A DNA stretch of 45,314 nt from Streptomyces malaysiense (GCF_000980885.2 NZ_LBDA02000104.1:1-45314); one strand, 5' to 3'; counted from the stretch's first letter, positions 8,242-17,050 are shown. The notes: a model not told the origin generated them from the letters alone. Numbers and translations are program-made.

Positions 8242-10170
8242 CTAGTCGCGCGCTGATTCCACCGAGTCCACCGGGTCCGCCGTACGGTCGAACCGGCCGT
8301 CCAGCTTGGCGACCAGGCCGGTCACCTGGCGGGCGATGTCGGGCGCGGTGAGCCCGATCTCGGTGAGCACCTCGGCGCGCGAGGCGTGGTCGAGGAAGCG
8401 CGGCGGGATGCCGAAGTCGCGCAGCGGCACGTCGACGCCCGCGTCGCGCAGCGCCTGCGCGACGGCGGAGCCGACGCCGCCGACGCGGCTGTTGTCCTCG
8501 ACGGTGACGACGACCCGGTGCCGCTCGGCGAGCGGGGCCATCGCCTCGTCCACGGGCTTGACCCAGCGCGGGTCGACCACGGTGGTGGAGATGCCCTGCT
8601 TGTCGAGCAGGCCGGCGATCTCCAGGCACATCGGGGCGAGGGCGCCGACGGAGACCAGGAGCACATCGGGCCGGTCGGTGCCCGCCTCGCGCAGCACGTC
8701 CATGCCGCCGACCCGGCCGACGGCGGGGACGGCGGGGCCGACCGCGCCCTTGGAGAAGCGCACCACGGTCGGCGCGTCCTCGACGGCGACGGCCTCCCGC
8801 AGCTGGGCCCGCACCTGGTCGGCGTCGCGCGGCGCGGCCATCCTGAGGCCCGGCACGACCTGCAGGATCGACATGTCCCACATGCCGTTGTGGGAGGCGC
8901 CGTCGGTGCCCGTGACGCCGGCCCGGTCGAGCACGAAGGTGACGCCGCACCTGTGCAGCGCCACGTCCATCAGGACCTGGTCGAAGGCGCGGTTGAGGAA
9001 GGTGGCGTAGACCGCGAAGACGGGGTGGACGCCCGCGTGGGCGAGGCCCGCGGCGGAGACGGCGCCGTGCTGCTCCGCGATCCCGACGTCGTACACCCGT
9101 TCGGGGAAGCGCTTGGCGAACTTGTCGAGGCCCACCGGCTGGAGCATGGCCGCGGTGATGGCGACGAGGTCCTCGCGCTCCTCGCCGAGCTTGACCATCT
9201 CCTCGCCGAACACGGAGGTCCAGTCGGCGCCGGACGCGGCGATCGGCAGGCCGGTGTCCGGGTGGATCTTGCCGACGGCGTGGAAGCGGTCGGCCTCGTC
9301 CTGGAGGGCGGGCTGGTAGCCGCGGCCCTTCTCGGTGAGGCAGTGCACGATGACCGGCCCGCCGAACCGCTTCGCGCGGGCCAGCGCCGACTCCAGCGCC
9401 TCGATGTCGTGGCCGTCGATCGGGCCGACGTACTTCAGGCCCAGGTCCTCGAACATGCCCTGCGGGGCGATGAAGTCCTTCAGGCCCTTCTTGGCGCCGT
9501 GCAGGGTCTCGTACAGCTGACGGCCGACCACGGGGGTCTTCTCCAGCACCTCGCGGGTGCGGGCGAGGAAGCGCTCGTAGCCGTCGGTGGTGCGCAGCGT
9601 GGCCAGGTGGTTGGCGAGGCCGCCGATGGTGGGGGCGTACGACCGCTCGTTGTCGTTGACGACGATGACGAGGGGGCGGTCCTTGGCGGCGGCGATGTTG
9701 TTGAGCGCCTCCCAGGCCATGCCGCCGGTCAGCGCGCCGTCACCGATGACGGCGGCGACGTGGCCGTCCCGCTTCATGAGCTGGTTGGCCTTGGCGATGC
9801 CGTCGGCCCAGCCGAGCACCGTGGAGGCGTGGCTGTTCTCGATGACGTCGTGCTCGGACTCGGCCTGCGACGGGTAGCCGGAGAGGCCGCCCTTCATCTT
9901 CAGCCGGGAGAAGTCCTGCCGGCCGGTGAGGAGCTTGTGCACGTAGGACTGGTGACCGGTGTCGAAGAGCACCTTGTCCTTGGGGGACTCGAACACCCGG
10001 TGCAGGGCGATGGTGAGCTCGACCACGCCGAGGTTGGGGCCGAGGTGTCCGCCGGTCTTGGAGACCTCCTCCACGAGGAAGGTCCTGATCTCCCCTGCCA
10101 GCTGGTCCAGCTCCTCCGGGCTGAGCCGGTCCAGATCGCGCGGTCCCGTGATGCGGGTCAGCAGCGGCAC
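8242..10170 (-). CDS. dxs: 1-deoxy-D-xylulose-5-phosphate synthase
   Basis: A 642-residue thiamine-diphosphate enzyme that condenses pyruvate with glyceraldehyde 3-phosphate in the first step of the MEP isoprenoid pathway. Seen in order: DTGHQSYVHKLLTGR, the ThDP motif GDGALTGG with EALNN, GPIDGHD, the glutamate in IAEQHGAV, and DRAGVTGTDG in the transketolase-like pyrimidine domain. Length is normal. The GTG start follows AAGGAGG, and a TAGACT hexamer at 10223-10218 (minus strand) could be its -10 box, though no good -35 is seen. Streptomyces often have two dxs copies, so this may be one of a pair. Confidence 0.96.
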   Translation of the reverse strand: MPLLTRITGPRDLDRLSPEELDQLAGEIRTFLVEEVSKTGGHLGPNLGVVELTIALHRVFESPKDKVLFDTGHQSYVHKLLTGRQDFSRLKMKGGLSGYPSQAESEHDVIENSHASTVLGWADGIAKANQLMKRDGHVAAVIGDGALTGGMAWEALNNIAAAKDRPLVIVVNDNERSYAPTIGGLANHLATLRTTDGYERFLARTREVLEKTPVVGRQLYETLHGAKKGLKDFIAPQGMFEDLGLKYVGPIDGHDIEALESALARAKRFGGPVIVHCLTEKGRGYQPALQDEADRFHAVGKIHPDTGLPIAASGADWTSVFGEEMVKLGEEREDLVAITAAMLQPVGLDKFAKRFPERVYDVGIAEQHGAVSAAGLAHAGVHPVFAVYATFLNRAFDQVLMDVALHRCGVTFVLDRAGVTGTDGASHNGMWDMSILQVVPGLRMAAPRDADQVRAQLREAVAVEDAPTVVRFSKGAVGPAVPAVGRVGGMDVLREAGTDRPDVLLVSVGALAPMCLEIAGLLDKQGISTTVVDPRWVKPVDEAMAPLAERHRVVVTVEDNSRVGGVGSAVAQALRDAGVDVPLRDFGIPPRFLDHASRAEVLTEIGLTAPDIARQVTGLVAKLDGRFDRTADPVDSVESARD

Positions 10171-10349
10171 CCGTGCCTCCTTGCAATAGAGCTGATCGAG
10201 CTTGCCGGGCTCGCCAGAGTCTAACTTTCCGGCAGGGCGCGCGGTGCTCCAGGTCGCCGAGCGTCACCACCCGATCGGGCAGTGTCGGCAGATGCCCGGT
10301 CAGCCGTGTGACCGACCTCATGCATCGTGGACAGGCGCATGGTGGCCGC

Positions 10350-10374
10350 GGTTCACGCGGCCGGCCGCGGAACC
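10350..10374 (-). terminator. Terminator of the small secreted-protein gene
   Basis: GGTTCACGCGGCC is followed at once by GGCCGCGGAACC, a 12-bp stem with one bulged A. It lies 29 bases after the stop at 10403. The rest of 10171-10349 shows the dxs leader and nothing else clear. Confidence 0.65.
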
Positions 10375-10402
10375 GGTGAGATCCGGCTCCACGGCGGTTC
10401 CC

Positions 10403-11014
10403 CTACTCCAGGTGCATGCCCAGGATGTGGGCAAAAGCCCGCCACTTCATGGTGGCGAACTCCTTGTTGACCCCGTCCGGGATGGTGGGGTGAGTGACGG
10501 TCGCATACACCTTCAGATGCAGGAACCCCTGCTTGTCGTCGTAGAAACGGAACCGGACCATCGAGTCCTTGCCGTCGAAGTGCCCCTTCTGCGCGAGGAA
10601 GAACCAGGTGTAGGGATAGCTGTTGCTCTTGTGGTAGCGGACCGGGGCGTTCTTGCAACCGAAGTGCCCGATGCCACACGCCTTGAGCTTTATGTACTGA
10701 TTCTCCGAGGGGAACTTCTTCGGCGCGCCGTCCACCGGGAAGCTGCAGTTGAAGCAGCGATGCAGCTCGTCCCACGCCTTCTTGGGCTTGAGCTTCAGCT
10801 TCCGCACATCCTTCGCACCTACGCGCTCGCCGACGAAGAAGTCGACGTCGTACAGGACACGGTCAGTGGATCGCAGCGAGGTCTGCGCTCGCGGGGCCGC
10901 CTGACGGGTGGCCCCGGCGGGACGGCCGACCGCAGGGGCCGCCAGCGCGGGCGTCGTCAGGAACGTGGTCGCGAAGAAGGCTGCCGACACCATGGCAGCC
11001 AGCACTTTCTTCAT
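10403..11014 (-). CDS. Small secreted protein of unknown family
   Basis: A 203-residue protein with a classical Sec signal peptide (MKKVLAAMVSAAFFATTF, cleavage probably after ALAA). I chose ATG 11014 because GGGAGGGAAGAC sits just upstream. The mature part starts with an Ala/Pro/Arg-rich linker. A compact basic, aromatic-rich domain follows from about residue 55, with three cysteines plus one (CFNC, KACGIG, FGCKNA). It is rich in Lys, Tyr, Phe and His and has KGHFDGKDSMVRFRFYDD. The alternating hydrophobic pattern suggests a beta-rich fold. I do not recognise the family. Codon use is less GC-extreme than in neighbouring dxs. It stands alone with its own promoter and terminator. Confidence 0.8.
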   Translation of the reverse strand: MKKVLAAMVSAAFFATTFLTTPALAAPAVGRPAGATRQAAPRAQTSLRSTDRVLYDVDFFVGERVGAKDVRKLKLKPKKAWDELHRCFNCSFPVDGAPKKFPSENQYIKLKACGIGHFGCKNAPVRYHKSNSYPYTWFFLAQKGHFDGKDSMVRFRFYDDKQGFLHLKVYATVTHPTIPDGVNKEFATMKWRAFAHILGMHLE

Positions 11015-11074
11015 GTCTTCCCTCCCGTGATGTGTGGGCTGGGAGACACCCACAGATGATCATGAAGCTCGGGA

Positions 11075-11104
11075 AGTATCCCTAATGGTCCGATAGGGTG
11101 TCAA
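11075..11104 (-). promoter_or_regulatory. Near-consensus vegetative promoter with internal dyad
   Basis: On the minus strand TTGACA (11104-11099) and GATACT (11080-11075) are separated by 18 bases, a very good principal-sigma match for Streptomyces. The spacer contains CCCTA-N9-TAGGG (11080-11098), a possible operator between -35 and -10. It drives the secreted protein starting at 11014. Confidence 0.65.
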
Positions 11105-11127
11105 TTAGGTTTTTAGACAGCAAACAG

Positions 11128-11160
11128 GCAGCCCCCGTGGCCTCGGGACACGGGGGCTGC
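11128..11160 (-). terminator. Terminator of the xylFGH operon
   Basis: A perfect 12-bp stem (GCAGCCCCCGTG and complement) with a 9-base loop, 13 bases after the xylH stop. On the minus strand it is followed by TGTTTG. Confidence 0.9.
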
Positions 11161-11172
11161 TCGTCGCTTCCG

Positions 11173-12480
11173 TCAGGCGCGTCCGGCCGTCTTCTGCGTC
11201 TTGCGGGTGATCGAGTCGATCACGACGGTCGTGAGCAGAACCGCCGCGGTGATCATGTACTTCACCGGCTCCGCGATGGACTCCAGCTGGAGCCCGTACT
11301 GGATCGAGACGATCACCAGCACACCGAGCAGGGCGTTCCAGGTTCGGCCCCGGCCGCCGAACAGCGACGTGCCACCGATGACGGCGGCCGCGATCGCGTT
11401 CATGAGCAGGTCACCGGTGCCTGCGCTCTGGTTCGCCGAGGCGATCTTCGACGCCAGGAACAGACCGCCGATCGCCGCGAAGCCACCGGAGATCGCGAAG
11501 ACGGAGATGCGCACCGCCGTCACATTGATACCCGCGCGCCTGGACGCCTCGACACTGCCGCCGAGCGCGAAGATCTTGCGGCCGTACGGGGTGCGCCGCA
11601 GCACGAAGTCCGAGCCGATCAGGAACACCAGGAAGATCACGGTGGCCAGCGGCAGGCCCTTGTACTGGTTGTACATGTACGCCGCGGCGAACGAGATCAC
11701 GGCCAGCAGGACGGTCCGCAGGACCGTGTCGCTGAGCGGCCGGGACGGGACGCCCGCGGCCTCCCGGCGCCGGTTGGCGAGGAACGAGGTGAGGAAGAAC
11801 ACGGCGACCACGACCACGGCGAGCCCGTACGCGGCGGCCACGTCCGAGAAGTAGTACGTGGTGAGCTTGCCGACCAGACCGTTGGAGTCGAGGTTGATCG
11901 TGCCGTCCGCGCCCAGCACCTTCAGCATGAAGCCGAGCCAGAACAGCAGACCGGCCAGGGTGACAGCGAAGGCGGGCGCGCCGAGCACCGCGAAGAAGAA
12001 GCCGTGCAGCGCGCCGATGGCGGCGCCCGCGGCGATGGCGAGCAGCACGGCCGCCCACTCCGGCCAGCCCTGGTTGACCGCGAGTACGGCCGCCAGGGCA
12101 CTGGCCGCGCCGCTGACCGAGCCGACGGACAGGTCGATCTCGCCGAGCAGCAGCACGAAGACGATGCCGACCGAGATCATGCCCGTGCCGACCATGGTGA
12201 TCGTGATGTCGTTGATGTTCTGCGCGGACAGGAAGTTGGAGTTCAGGACCTGGAAGATCACACAGATGATCGCGAGGCCCACGACGACGGGCATGGAGCC
12301 CAGTTCGCCGGCCTTCATCTTGCGCTTGAACTCGCTCCAGTAGCCCAGCAGGCCCTGTTCGCGAACGAGGAGGCGGGGGTCGACCGCGGTGACCGCGGAG
12401 GCCGCCTCGGGCTTCTCGACAGGCTGCCCGTCCTGCTCGGGCGTCTTGTCGAGGTTCGCGGAGGTGTTGTCGACGCTCAC
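11173..12480 (-). CDS. xylH: Xylose ABC transporter permease
   Basis: A 435-residue membrane permease of the ribose/xylose class (BPD_transp_2 family), forming the channel for D-xylose import with XylF and XylG. About 10 hydrophobic helices are visible after a hydrophilic N-terminus. The family motif LLLGEIDLSVGSVSG is present near residue 115, with AAAVIGGTSLFGGRG near 380. GTG 12480 overlaps the xylG stop as GTGA, with GGGGAGG upstream, so translation is coupled to xylG. Identification rests on the adjacent xylF and rok7B7; the family also moves ribose and other pentoses. Confidence 0.9.
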   Translation of the reverse strand: MSVDNTSANLDKTPEQDGQPVEKPEAASAVTAVDPRLLVREQGLLGYWSEFKRKMKAGELGSMPVVVGLAIICVIFQVLNSNFLSAQNINDITITMVGTGMISVGIVFVLLLGEIDLSVGSVSGAASALAAVLAVNQGWPEWAAVLLAIAAGAAIGALHGFFFAVLGAPAFAVTLAGLLFWLGFMLKVLGADGTINLDSNGLVGKLTTYYFSDVAAAYGLAVVVVAVFFLTSFLANRRREAAGVPSRPLSDTVLRTVLLAVISFAAAYMYNQYKGLPLATVIFLVFLIGSDFVLRRTPYGRKIFALGGSVEASRRAGINVTAVRISVFAISGGFAAIGGLFLASKIASANQSAGTGDLLMNAIAAAVIGGTSLFGGRGRTWNALLGVLVIVSIQYGLQLESIAEPVKYMITAAVLLTTVVIDSITRKTQKTAGRA

Positions 12481-13268
12481 TTGGAAACCTCCCCGTTCGT
12501 GCTGGACGTGCGTGCCGCACGGCGGGTCACAGCGTTGTCGGTGGCGCCGGTGATGGCGGAGATGATCTCCTCCTGCGAGGTCGTGCTGACCTCGAAGACG
12601 CCGTTGTTGCGGCCGAGGCGCAGAACGGCGACCTTGTCGGCCACCGCCTTCACGTCCGCCATGTTGTGGCTGATGAGGACGACGGCATGGCCGCGCTCGC
12701 GCAGCCGCTCCACCAGGTCGAGCACCTGTGCGGTCTGCTCGACGCCGAGCGCTGCGGTGGGCTCGTCGAGGATGACCAGCTTGGGCTCGCCGAGCATGGA
12801 GCGGGCGATGGCCACCACCTGGCGCTGACCGCCCGAGAGCGCGGCGATCGGGATACGGACGCTGGGGATGCGGATCGACAGCGTCGTGAGCAGCTCGCGG
12901 GAGCGGCGCTCCATCTCGACCTCGTCCAACACACCCCACTTCCTCAGCTCACGGCCGAGGAACAGGTTGCCGACGACGTCGATGTTGTCGCACAGCGCGA
13001 GGTCCTGGTAGACCGTCGCGATGCCCAGTGCCTGGGCGTCTTGGGGCCGGCTGATGGTGACGGGCTTGCCGTCCCACTCGATGGCACCCTCGTCGATCGG
13101 GTGCACACCGGCGATCGTCTTGACCAGCGTGGACTTTCCGGCACCGTTGTCGCCCACCAGGGCGACCACCTCACCGGCGTGGACCTCAAGCTCTACGTCG
13201 GTGAGCGCCTGGACGGCACCGAACCGCTTGGAGACCCCGCGCAACGCCAGCACGGGCGTAGCGGACAC
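12477..13268 (-). CDS. xylG: Xylose ABC transporter ATPase, single-domain
   Basis: A 263-residue ATP-binding subunit energising the xylose importer. Walker A is GDNGAGKST near residue 40, the signature is LSGGQRQ, Walker B is LVILDEP, and the switch histidine is in LISHN. Unlike enterobacterial XylG or RbsA, which carry two fused ATPase domains (about 500 residues), this gene encodes one domain, so it must dimerise. GTG 13268 is chosen because AAGGAG lies 9 bases upstream; the earlier ATG is too near that site. It is coupled to xylH and separated from xylF by 206 bases. Confidence 0.92.
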   Translation of the reverse strand: MSATPVLALRGVSKRFGAVQALTDVELEVHAGEVVALVGDNGAGKSTLVKTIAGVHPIDEGAIEWDGKPVTISRPQDAQALGIATVYQDLALCDNIDVVGNLFLGRELRKWGVLDEVEMERRSRELLTTLSIRIPSVRIPIAALSGGQRQVVAIARSMLGEPKLVILDEPTAALGVEQTAQVLDLVERLRERGHAVVLISHNMADVKAVADKVAVLRLGRNNGVFEVSTTSQEEIISAITGATDNAVTRRAARTSSTNGEVSK

Positions 13269-13419
13269 GTGAACCATCTCCTTCGCCGCCTGACCCGGCG
13301 GGAGGTTGTGCAGAGAGTTTGGGGGGGTTCCGTCCGGCGCCCCGCGCCGAGCTTGCGGGGCTGTATGTGTCGCGGAGCGCCGGAGGACAGTGGGGCGCCC
13401 TCTCCCCTCACCGAGGAGG

Positions 13420-13456
13420 CTTCCCGGGGGGTACGGGGGTGAACTCCCCGGGGAAG
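13420..13456 (-). terminator. Stem-loop between xylF and xylG (possible attenuator)
   Basis: CTTCCCGGGG (13420-13429) pairs with CCCCGGGGAAG (13446-13456) with one bulge, 19 bases after the xylF stop. It is likely a partial terminator or 3' stabiliser that leaves more binding protein than transporter. The rest of the 206-base gap is G/C-rich with no gene. Confidence 0.5.
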
Positions 13457-13474
13457 AGGGGGTGTTGCGGCGGC

Positions 13475-14590
13475 TTACTTCAGGCCGAGCTTGTCGCAGG
13501 CGGACTTGTACTGCGAAGTGCAGATGTCGGCGACCGTGTAGACGCCGTCCTTGATGACGGTGTCCTTGACGTTGTCCTTGGTCAGCGCGGTGACCGGGAC
13601 GAGGACCGACGGGACGTTCTTCTGGGAGGTGCTGGAGACCTTGTCCTTGGCGACGGAGTCCAGCGACTTGCCCTGGGCGAGGTAGACAGCCATCTCGGCG
13701 GCGGCGTCGGCCTCGGGAGCGTACGGCTTGTAGACGCTCATGTACTGCGTCCCGGCGACGATGCGCTGCACACCGGCCAGCTCGGCGTCCTGGCCGGTGA
13801 CCGGAACCTTGAGGCCGGCCGCGCTGAGGGCGGTGATGATACCGCCGGCCATGCCGTCGTTGGCGGAATACACGCCCGCGATCTTGTCCTTGCCGACCGC
13901 GGAGATCGCCGCCTCCATCTCGGAGTTGGCGTTGTCCGGCGACCACTCCTTGGTGTCGTACTCCTTGGCGATCGTGACCTTGCCGTCGAGGACCTTGTGG
14001 GCGCCCGCCTTGAACTGGGCGGCGTTCGGGTCGGTGACCGAGCCGTTGATCATGACGATCTTGGAGGACTTGGTGGCCTTGCTGCCCAGCGCCGTCAGCA
14101 GGGCCTGGCCCTGCGTCTCGCCGACCTTCTCGTTGTCGAACGAGGTGTACGCGCTGATCGGGCCCTCGGCGAGGCGGTCGTAGGCGACGACCTTGATGCC
14201 GGCGTCGACGGCCTTCTGAACGGAGTTCTGGATGGCCTTGGCGTCGACCGCATCCACGATCAGGACGTCCACCTTGTTGGTGATCATGGTATCGACCTGC
14301 TGAGCCTGCAGGTTCGCGTCCTGACGGGCGTTGTTGTAGTCGATCGTCGCCTTGCCGTTCGTCAGCTCCTTGATCTTCTTCTCGATCAGCGGGCGGTCGA
14401 ACTTCTCGTAACGAGCGGTCTTGTTCTCCGGAAGCAGGAGACCGACCTTGATGTTGTCGCCCTTCTTGGCGGACGACGAGGAGGAAGAGCTGTCGCCCTT
14501 CGACTCCTTGGCACTGCCACAGGCGGCGAGCGAGACGGCCATGGCACCAGCGGCAACGGCGAAGGCCGCGCGACGCATACGCGTGTTCAC
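13475..14590 (-). CDS. xylF: Xylose ABC transporter substrate-binding lipoprotein
   Basis: A 371-residue periplasmic-binding-protein-like lipoprotein that captures D-xylose outside the membrane. The signal peptide ends in the lipobox LAAC with Cys24, followed by a serine-rich linker. The type-1 binding fold starts at IKVGLLLPENKTARYEKFD. The hinge and second lobe (KVDVLIVDAVDAKA, VYSANDGMAGG) resemble XylF and RbsB. GTG 14590 has GGGAGG 9 bases upstream. It is the first gene of xylFGH and lies 121 bases downstream of rok7B7, behind a candidate Rok7B7 site. Confidence 0.93.
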   Translation of the reverse strand: MNTRMRRAAFAVAAGAMAVSLAACGSAKESKGDSSSSSSSAKKGDNIKVGLLLPENKTARYEKFDRPLIEKKIKELTNGKATIDYNNARQDANLQAQQVDTMITNKVDVLIVDAVDAKAIQNSVQKAVDAGIKVVAYDRLAEGPISAYTSFDNEKVGETQGQALLTALGSKATKSSKIVMINGSVTDPNAAQFKAGAHKVLDGKVTIAKEYDTKEWSPDNANSEMEAAISAVGKDKIAGVYSANDGMAGGIITALSAAGLKVPVTGQDAELAGVQRIVAGTQYMSVYKPYAPEADAAAEMAVYLAQGKSLDSVAKDKVSSTSQKNVPSVLVPVTALTKDNVKDTVIKDGVYTVADICTSQYKSACDKLGLK

Positions 14591-14664
14591 TTCTCAAACC
14601 TCCCTGACGAGGCCGCGTCGTTGCGGCCGAGGTGGCTGGAAGTCAACTCGGCCACACGTGCGAC

Positions 14665-14677
14665 GTCAAGAAGTAAA
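14665..14677 (-). promoter_or_regulatory. Candidate Rok7B7 operator upstream of xylF
   Basis: TTTACTTCTTGAC on the minus strand fits every position of the Rok7B7 target consensus as I remember it (TTKAMKHSTTSAV). It lies 75 bases before the xylF start, in an unusually AT-rich stretch. The TTGACG within it could double as a -35 hexamer. Confidence 0.5.
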
Positions 14678-14711
14678 TCCTTAACGAGATGGCAACGGTG
14701 CCATTCCTTCT

Positions 14712-15923
14712 CTAAGTGAAGGCAGGGGCGGACATGGCCGGAGCGCCGGTGACGGATCCGTCCAGAAGGGCCGAATCGCCCATCTCGCTCAGGGCGAGGG
14801 CGAGCGCGCCGAGCACCTCGGCGCGACCCCCAAGTGCCCCGGGAAGCACGGTGAGTTGACGGGCGGCGCTGGGGATCGCGTAGCGGCCGACGGACTCCCT
14901 GATGGGCCCGAGGACCAGCTCGCCCGCCTCCGCGAGATCGCCGCCGAGGAGCACCCGGCTGGGGTTGAGGAGATTGCAGAGATTTGCCACGCCGCTGCCG
15001 ATGTGGCGGCCGACGTCGGCGACCACCCGGCGGCAGCCGGGGTCACCCTCCCTGGCGAGCCGTACGACGCCCTCCATGGTCAGATCGGACCCGTGGCTCG
15101 GCTGGAGCAGCGGGAGGACGTAGCGGGCCGCCGCGAAGGTCTCCAGGCAGCCGCGGTTGCCGCACCGGCAGACCGGGCCCGACTCGTCCAGCGTGATGTG
15201 GCCGATCTCGCCCGCGGTGCCGCCCGGCCCGCGGTAGATCTTGCCGTCGATGACCAGGCCGGCGCCGACGCCGCTGGCGACCTTGATGTACGCGAGGTCG
15301 CGCACGCCCTTGCCGCTGCCCCAGACCAGCTCACCGAGGGCGCCGAGGTTCGCGTCGTTGTCCACGTGCACGGGCACGCCGAGGCGCTGTTCCAGTTCCT
15401 CGGCGGGCTTGGTGCCGCCCCAGCCGGGCAGGATGGCGCTGTGCCCGAGGGTCCCGGACTCCAGGTCGATGGGGCCGGGCACGCCGAGGCCCACGCCCGC
15501 GACCTTGGACCGGTCCACGCCGGTGGCCACGATCAGCCTGCTGACCAGCTCCTCGGCCCGGTCGAAGCCCTGGGCGGCGGAGGCGTCCACATCCAGCGGC
15601 TCGGCCTCCTCGGCCAGCACCTGGTGGGCGAGGTTGCCGACGGCGACCCGCAGGTGCTGGTGCCCGAAGTCGACGCCGATCACGATGCCCGCGTCCCCGC
15701 TGAGGCTGACGCTGCGGGCCCGGCGCCCGCCCGCCGAGGTGGGCGTGACCTCGACGGTCCCGCCGTCCTTCAGCTCCCGCACGATGTTGGAGACCGTGGC
15801 GGCGGACAGGCCGGTCGTCCGCGCGATCTCCGCCTGCGTGAGCGAACCGGCAAGCCGGACGGCCCGTACCACCCGCTCCAGGTTGGCTCGGTGCAGCGAC
15901 GACTGCGACCCTGGAGTCTCCAC
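14712..15923 (-). CDS. rok7B7: ROK-family transcriptional regulator Rok7B7
   Basis: A 403-residue repressor. The N-terminal winged HTH (about 10-75) reads SLHRANLERVVRAVR then LTQAEIARTTGLSAATVSNIV. The ROK sugar-kinase-like domain follows, with GVGLGVPGPID and GEIGHITLDESGPVCRCGNRGCLETF, containing the ROK zinc-binding CxCGxxGC. GTG 15923 is preferred because AGGAGG sits 5 bases upstream; this gives the 403-residue form. Adjacent xylFGH makes the identification strong. In S. coelicolor, Rok7B7 affects xylose use, carbon catabolite repression and antibiotic production (established knowledge). A weaker match to its site (10 of 13) lies upstream at about 16007-16019, so autoregulation is possible. 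Confidence 0.93.
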   Translation of the reverse strand: METPGSQSSLHRANLERVVRAVRLAGSLTQAEIARTTGLSAATVSNIVRELKDGGTVEVTPTSAGGRRARSVSLSGDAGIVIGVDFGHQHLRVAVGNLAHQVLAEEAEPLDVDASAAQGFDRAEELVSRLIVATGVDRSKVAGVGLGVPGPIDLESGTLGHSAILPGWGGTKPAEELEQRLGVPVHVDNDANLGALGELVWGSGKGVRDLAYIKVASGVGAGLVIDGKIYRGPGGTAGEIGHITLDESGPVCRCGNRGCLETFAAARYVLPLLQPSHGSDLTMEGVVRLAREGDPGCRRVVADVGRHIGSGVANLCNLLNPSRVLLGGDLAEAGELVLGPIRESVGRYAIPSAARQLTVLPGALGGRAEVLGALALALSEMGDSALLDGSVTGAPAMSAPAFT

Positions 15924-16050
15924 GACGACCTCCTGAGCACGGGGCCGCTTCGGCGAGGCCCCGTGTATGTCCAACTAGTGAACTCTAAGCTGAGCCGTTC
16001 GGGGTGACTCACGTCAAGAGGTTGAGCCGGATCCGGGGTACGCCACAGCG

Positions 16051-16085
16051 GCGCACGCCGCCCCGGGGACCGGAACGGCGTGCGC
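16051..16085 (-). terminator. Terminator of ngcEFG
   Basis: Perfect 10-bp arms GCGCACGCCG and CGGCGTGCGC around a 15-base loop, 38 bases after the ngcG stop. A second weaker hairpin, GGAGCG-CGATAT-CGCTCC, lies between them at 16098-16115. Confidence 0.65.
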
Positions 16086-16122
16086 ATGTACGATCACGGA
16101 GCGCGATATCGCTCCCGGAGTG

Positions 16123-17046
16123 TTACTTCAGCGCCCCCGCGGTGAGCCCCTGCACCACCTGGCGCTGGAAGATGATGTACGCCCCGAGCACCGGCAGCAT
16201 GGCCATCACCAGGCCCGCGAAGAGTCCCGACCAGTCGCCCTTGTAGCCCTGGCTGACCGCGAGCTGGACCAGGCCCTGGGTGAGCACCTTCTTGTCGGGG
16301 TCGGTGTTGAGGACCGTGGGCAGCATGTACTGGTTCCACTGGCCCAGGAAGTTGAAGATGCCCACGCTGATCAGGCCGGGCTTGGCCATGGGCAGCATGA
16401 TCTGGAAGAACGTACGCGTGTGCGAAGCCCCGTCCACGAACGCCGCTTCCGCCACCGAGGTCGGCAGGGTGCGGAAGAACGCGGTGAGGAAGAAGACGGT
16501 GAACGGCAGCGAGTACGCGATGTAGACCAGGATCAGCCCGTGGATGGTGTTCAGCAGGCCCATGTTGTTCACGACGTAGAACAGCGGGACCAGTGCCAGC
16601 ATGATCGGGAAGCTCATGCCACCGATGAACAGGTAGTAGATGAAGCGGTTGCCCGGGAAGTCGAACCGGGCGAGCACATAGGCGGCCATCGAGCCCAGCA
16701 CCAGGGTGCCGATGAGCGAACCGCCCACCACCAGGACGGTGTTGAGGAAGTAGCCGCTCATGTTGGCCTCGGTCCAGGCCCGTGCCCAGTTCCCGAAGTG
16801 CAGCCGGTCCGGCAGCGCCCAGGGCGAGCCGAAGATGGAGCTGTCGTCCTTGAAGGACGTCATCACCGCCCACAGCAGCGGCGTGACCACCATGATCGCC
16901 CAGATGACCAGCACGCCGTGGGAGAAGACGTTGAGGACGGCGCCCTCCTTCTTGCGGCGAGGCGGTCCCGCGACCGGCGCGGCCACCTCGGAGACGCTCG
17001 CACCGGGCTCGGCCGGCGGCGGGGCGGGGGTCTCGGTCGTCTTCAT
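16123..17046 (-). CDS. ngcG: Sugar ABC transporter permease (MalG-type), GlcNAc/chitobiose
   Basis: A 307-residue inner-membrane permease. A Pro-rich cytoplasmic N-terminus of about 35 residues precedes six hydrophobic helices. The EAA loop that contacts the ATPase is VAEAAFVDGASHTRTFF followed by LPMAKPG. The ribosome site GGAG lies inside the end of ngcF and the stops and starts are 4 bases apart, so it is co-translated. The cluster has no ATPase gene; Streptomyces systems of this kind use the shared ATPase MsiK encoded elsewhere. Identification as NgcG rests on operon order and position next to rok7B7. Confidence 0.85.
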   Translation of the reverse strand: MKTTETPAPPPAEPGASVSEVAAPVAGPPRRKKEGAVLNVFSHGVLVIWAIMVVTPLLWAVMTSFKDDSSIFGSPWALPDRLHFGNWARAWTEANMSGYFLNTVLVVGGSLIGTLVLGSMAAYVLARFDFPGNRFIYYLFIGGMSFPIMLALVPLFYVVNNMGLLNTIHGLILVYIAYSLPFTVFFLTAFFRTLPTSVAEAAFVDGASHTRTFFQIMLPMAKPGLISVGIFNFLGQWNQYMLPTVLNTDPDKKVLTQGLVQLAVSQGYKGDWSGLFAGLVMAMLPVLGAYIIFQRQVVQGLTAGALK

Positions 17047-17050
17047 CGGT

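Noticed and set aside
8386..10224. A 612-residue plus-strand open frame opposite dxs
   Set aside because: Antisense shadow; dxs has all catalytic motifs in the other strand.
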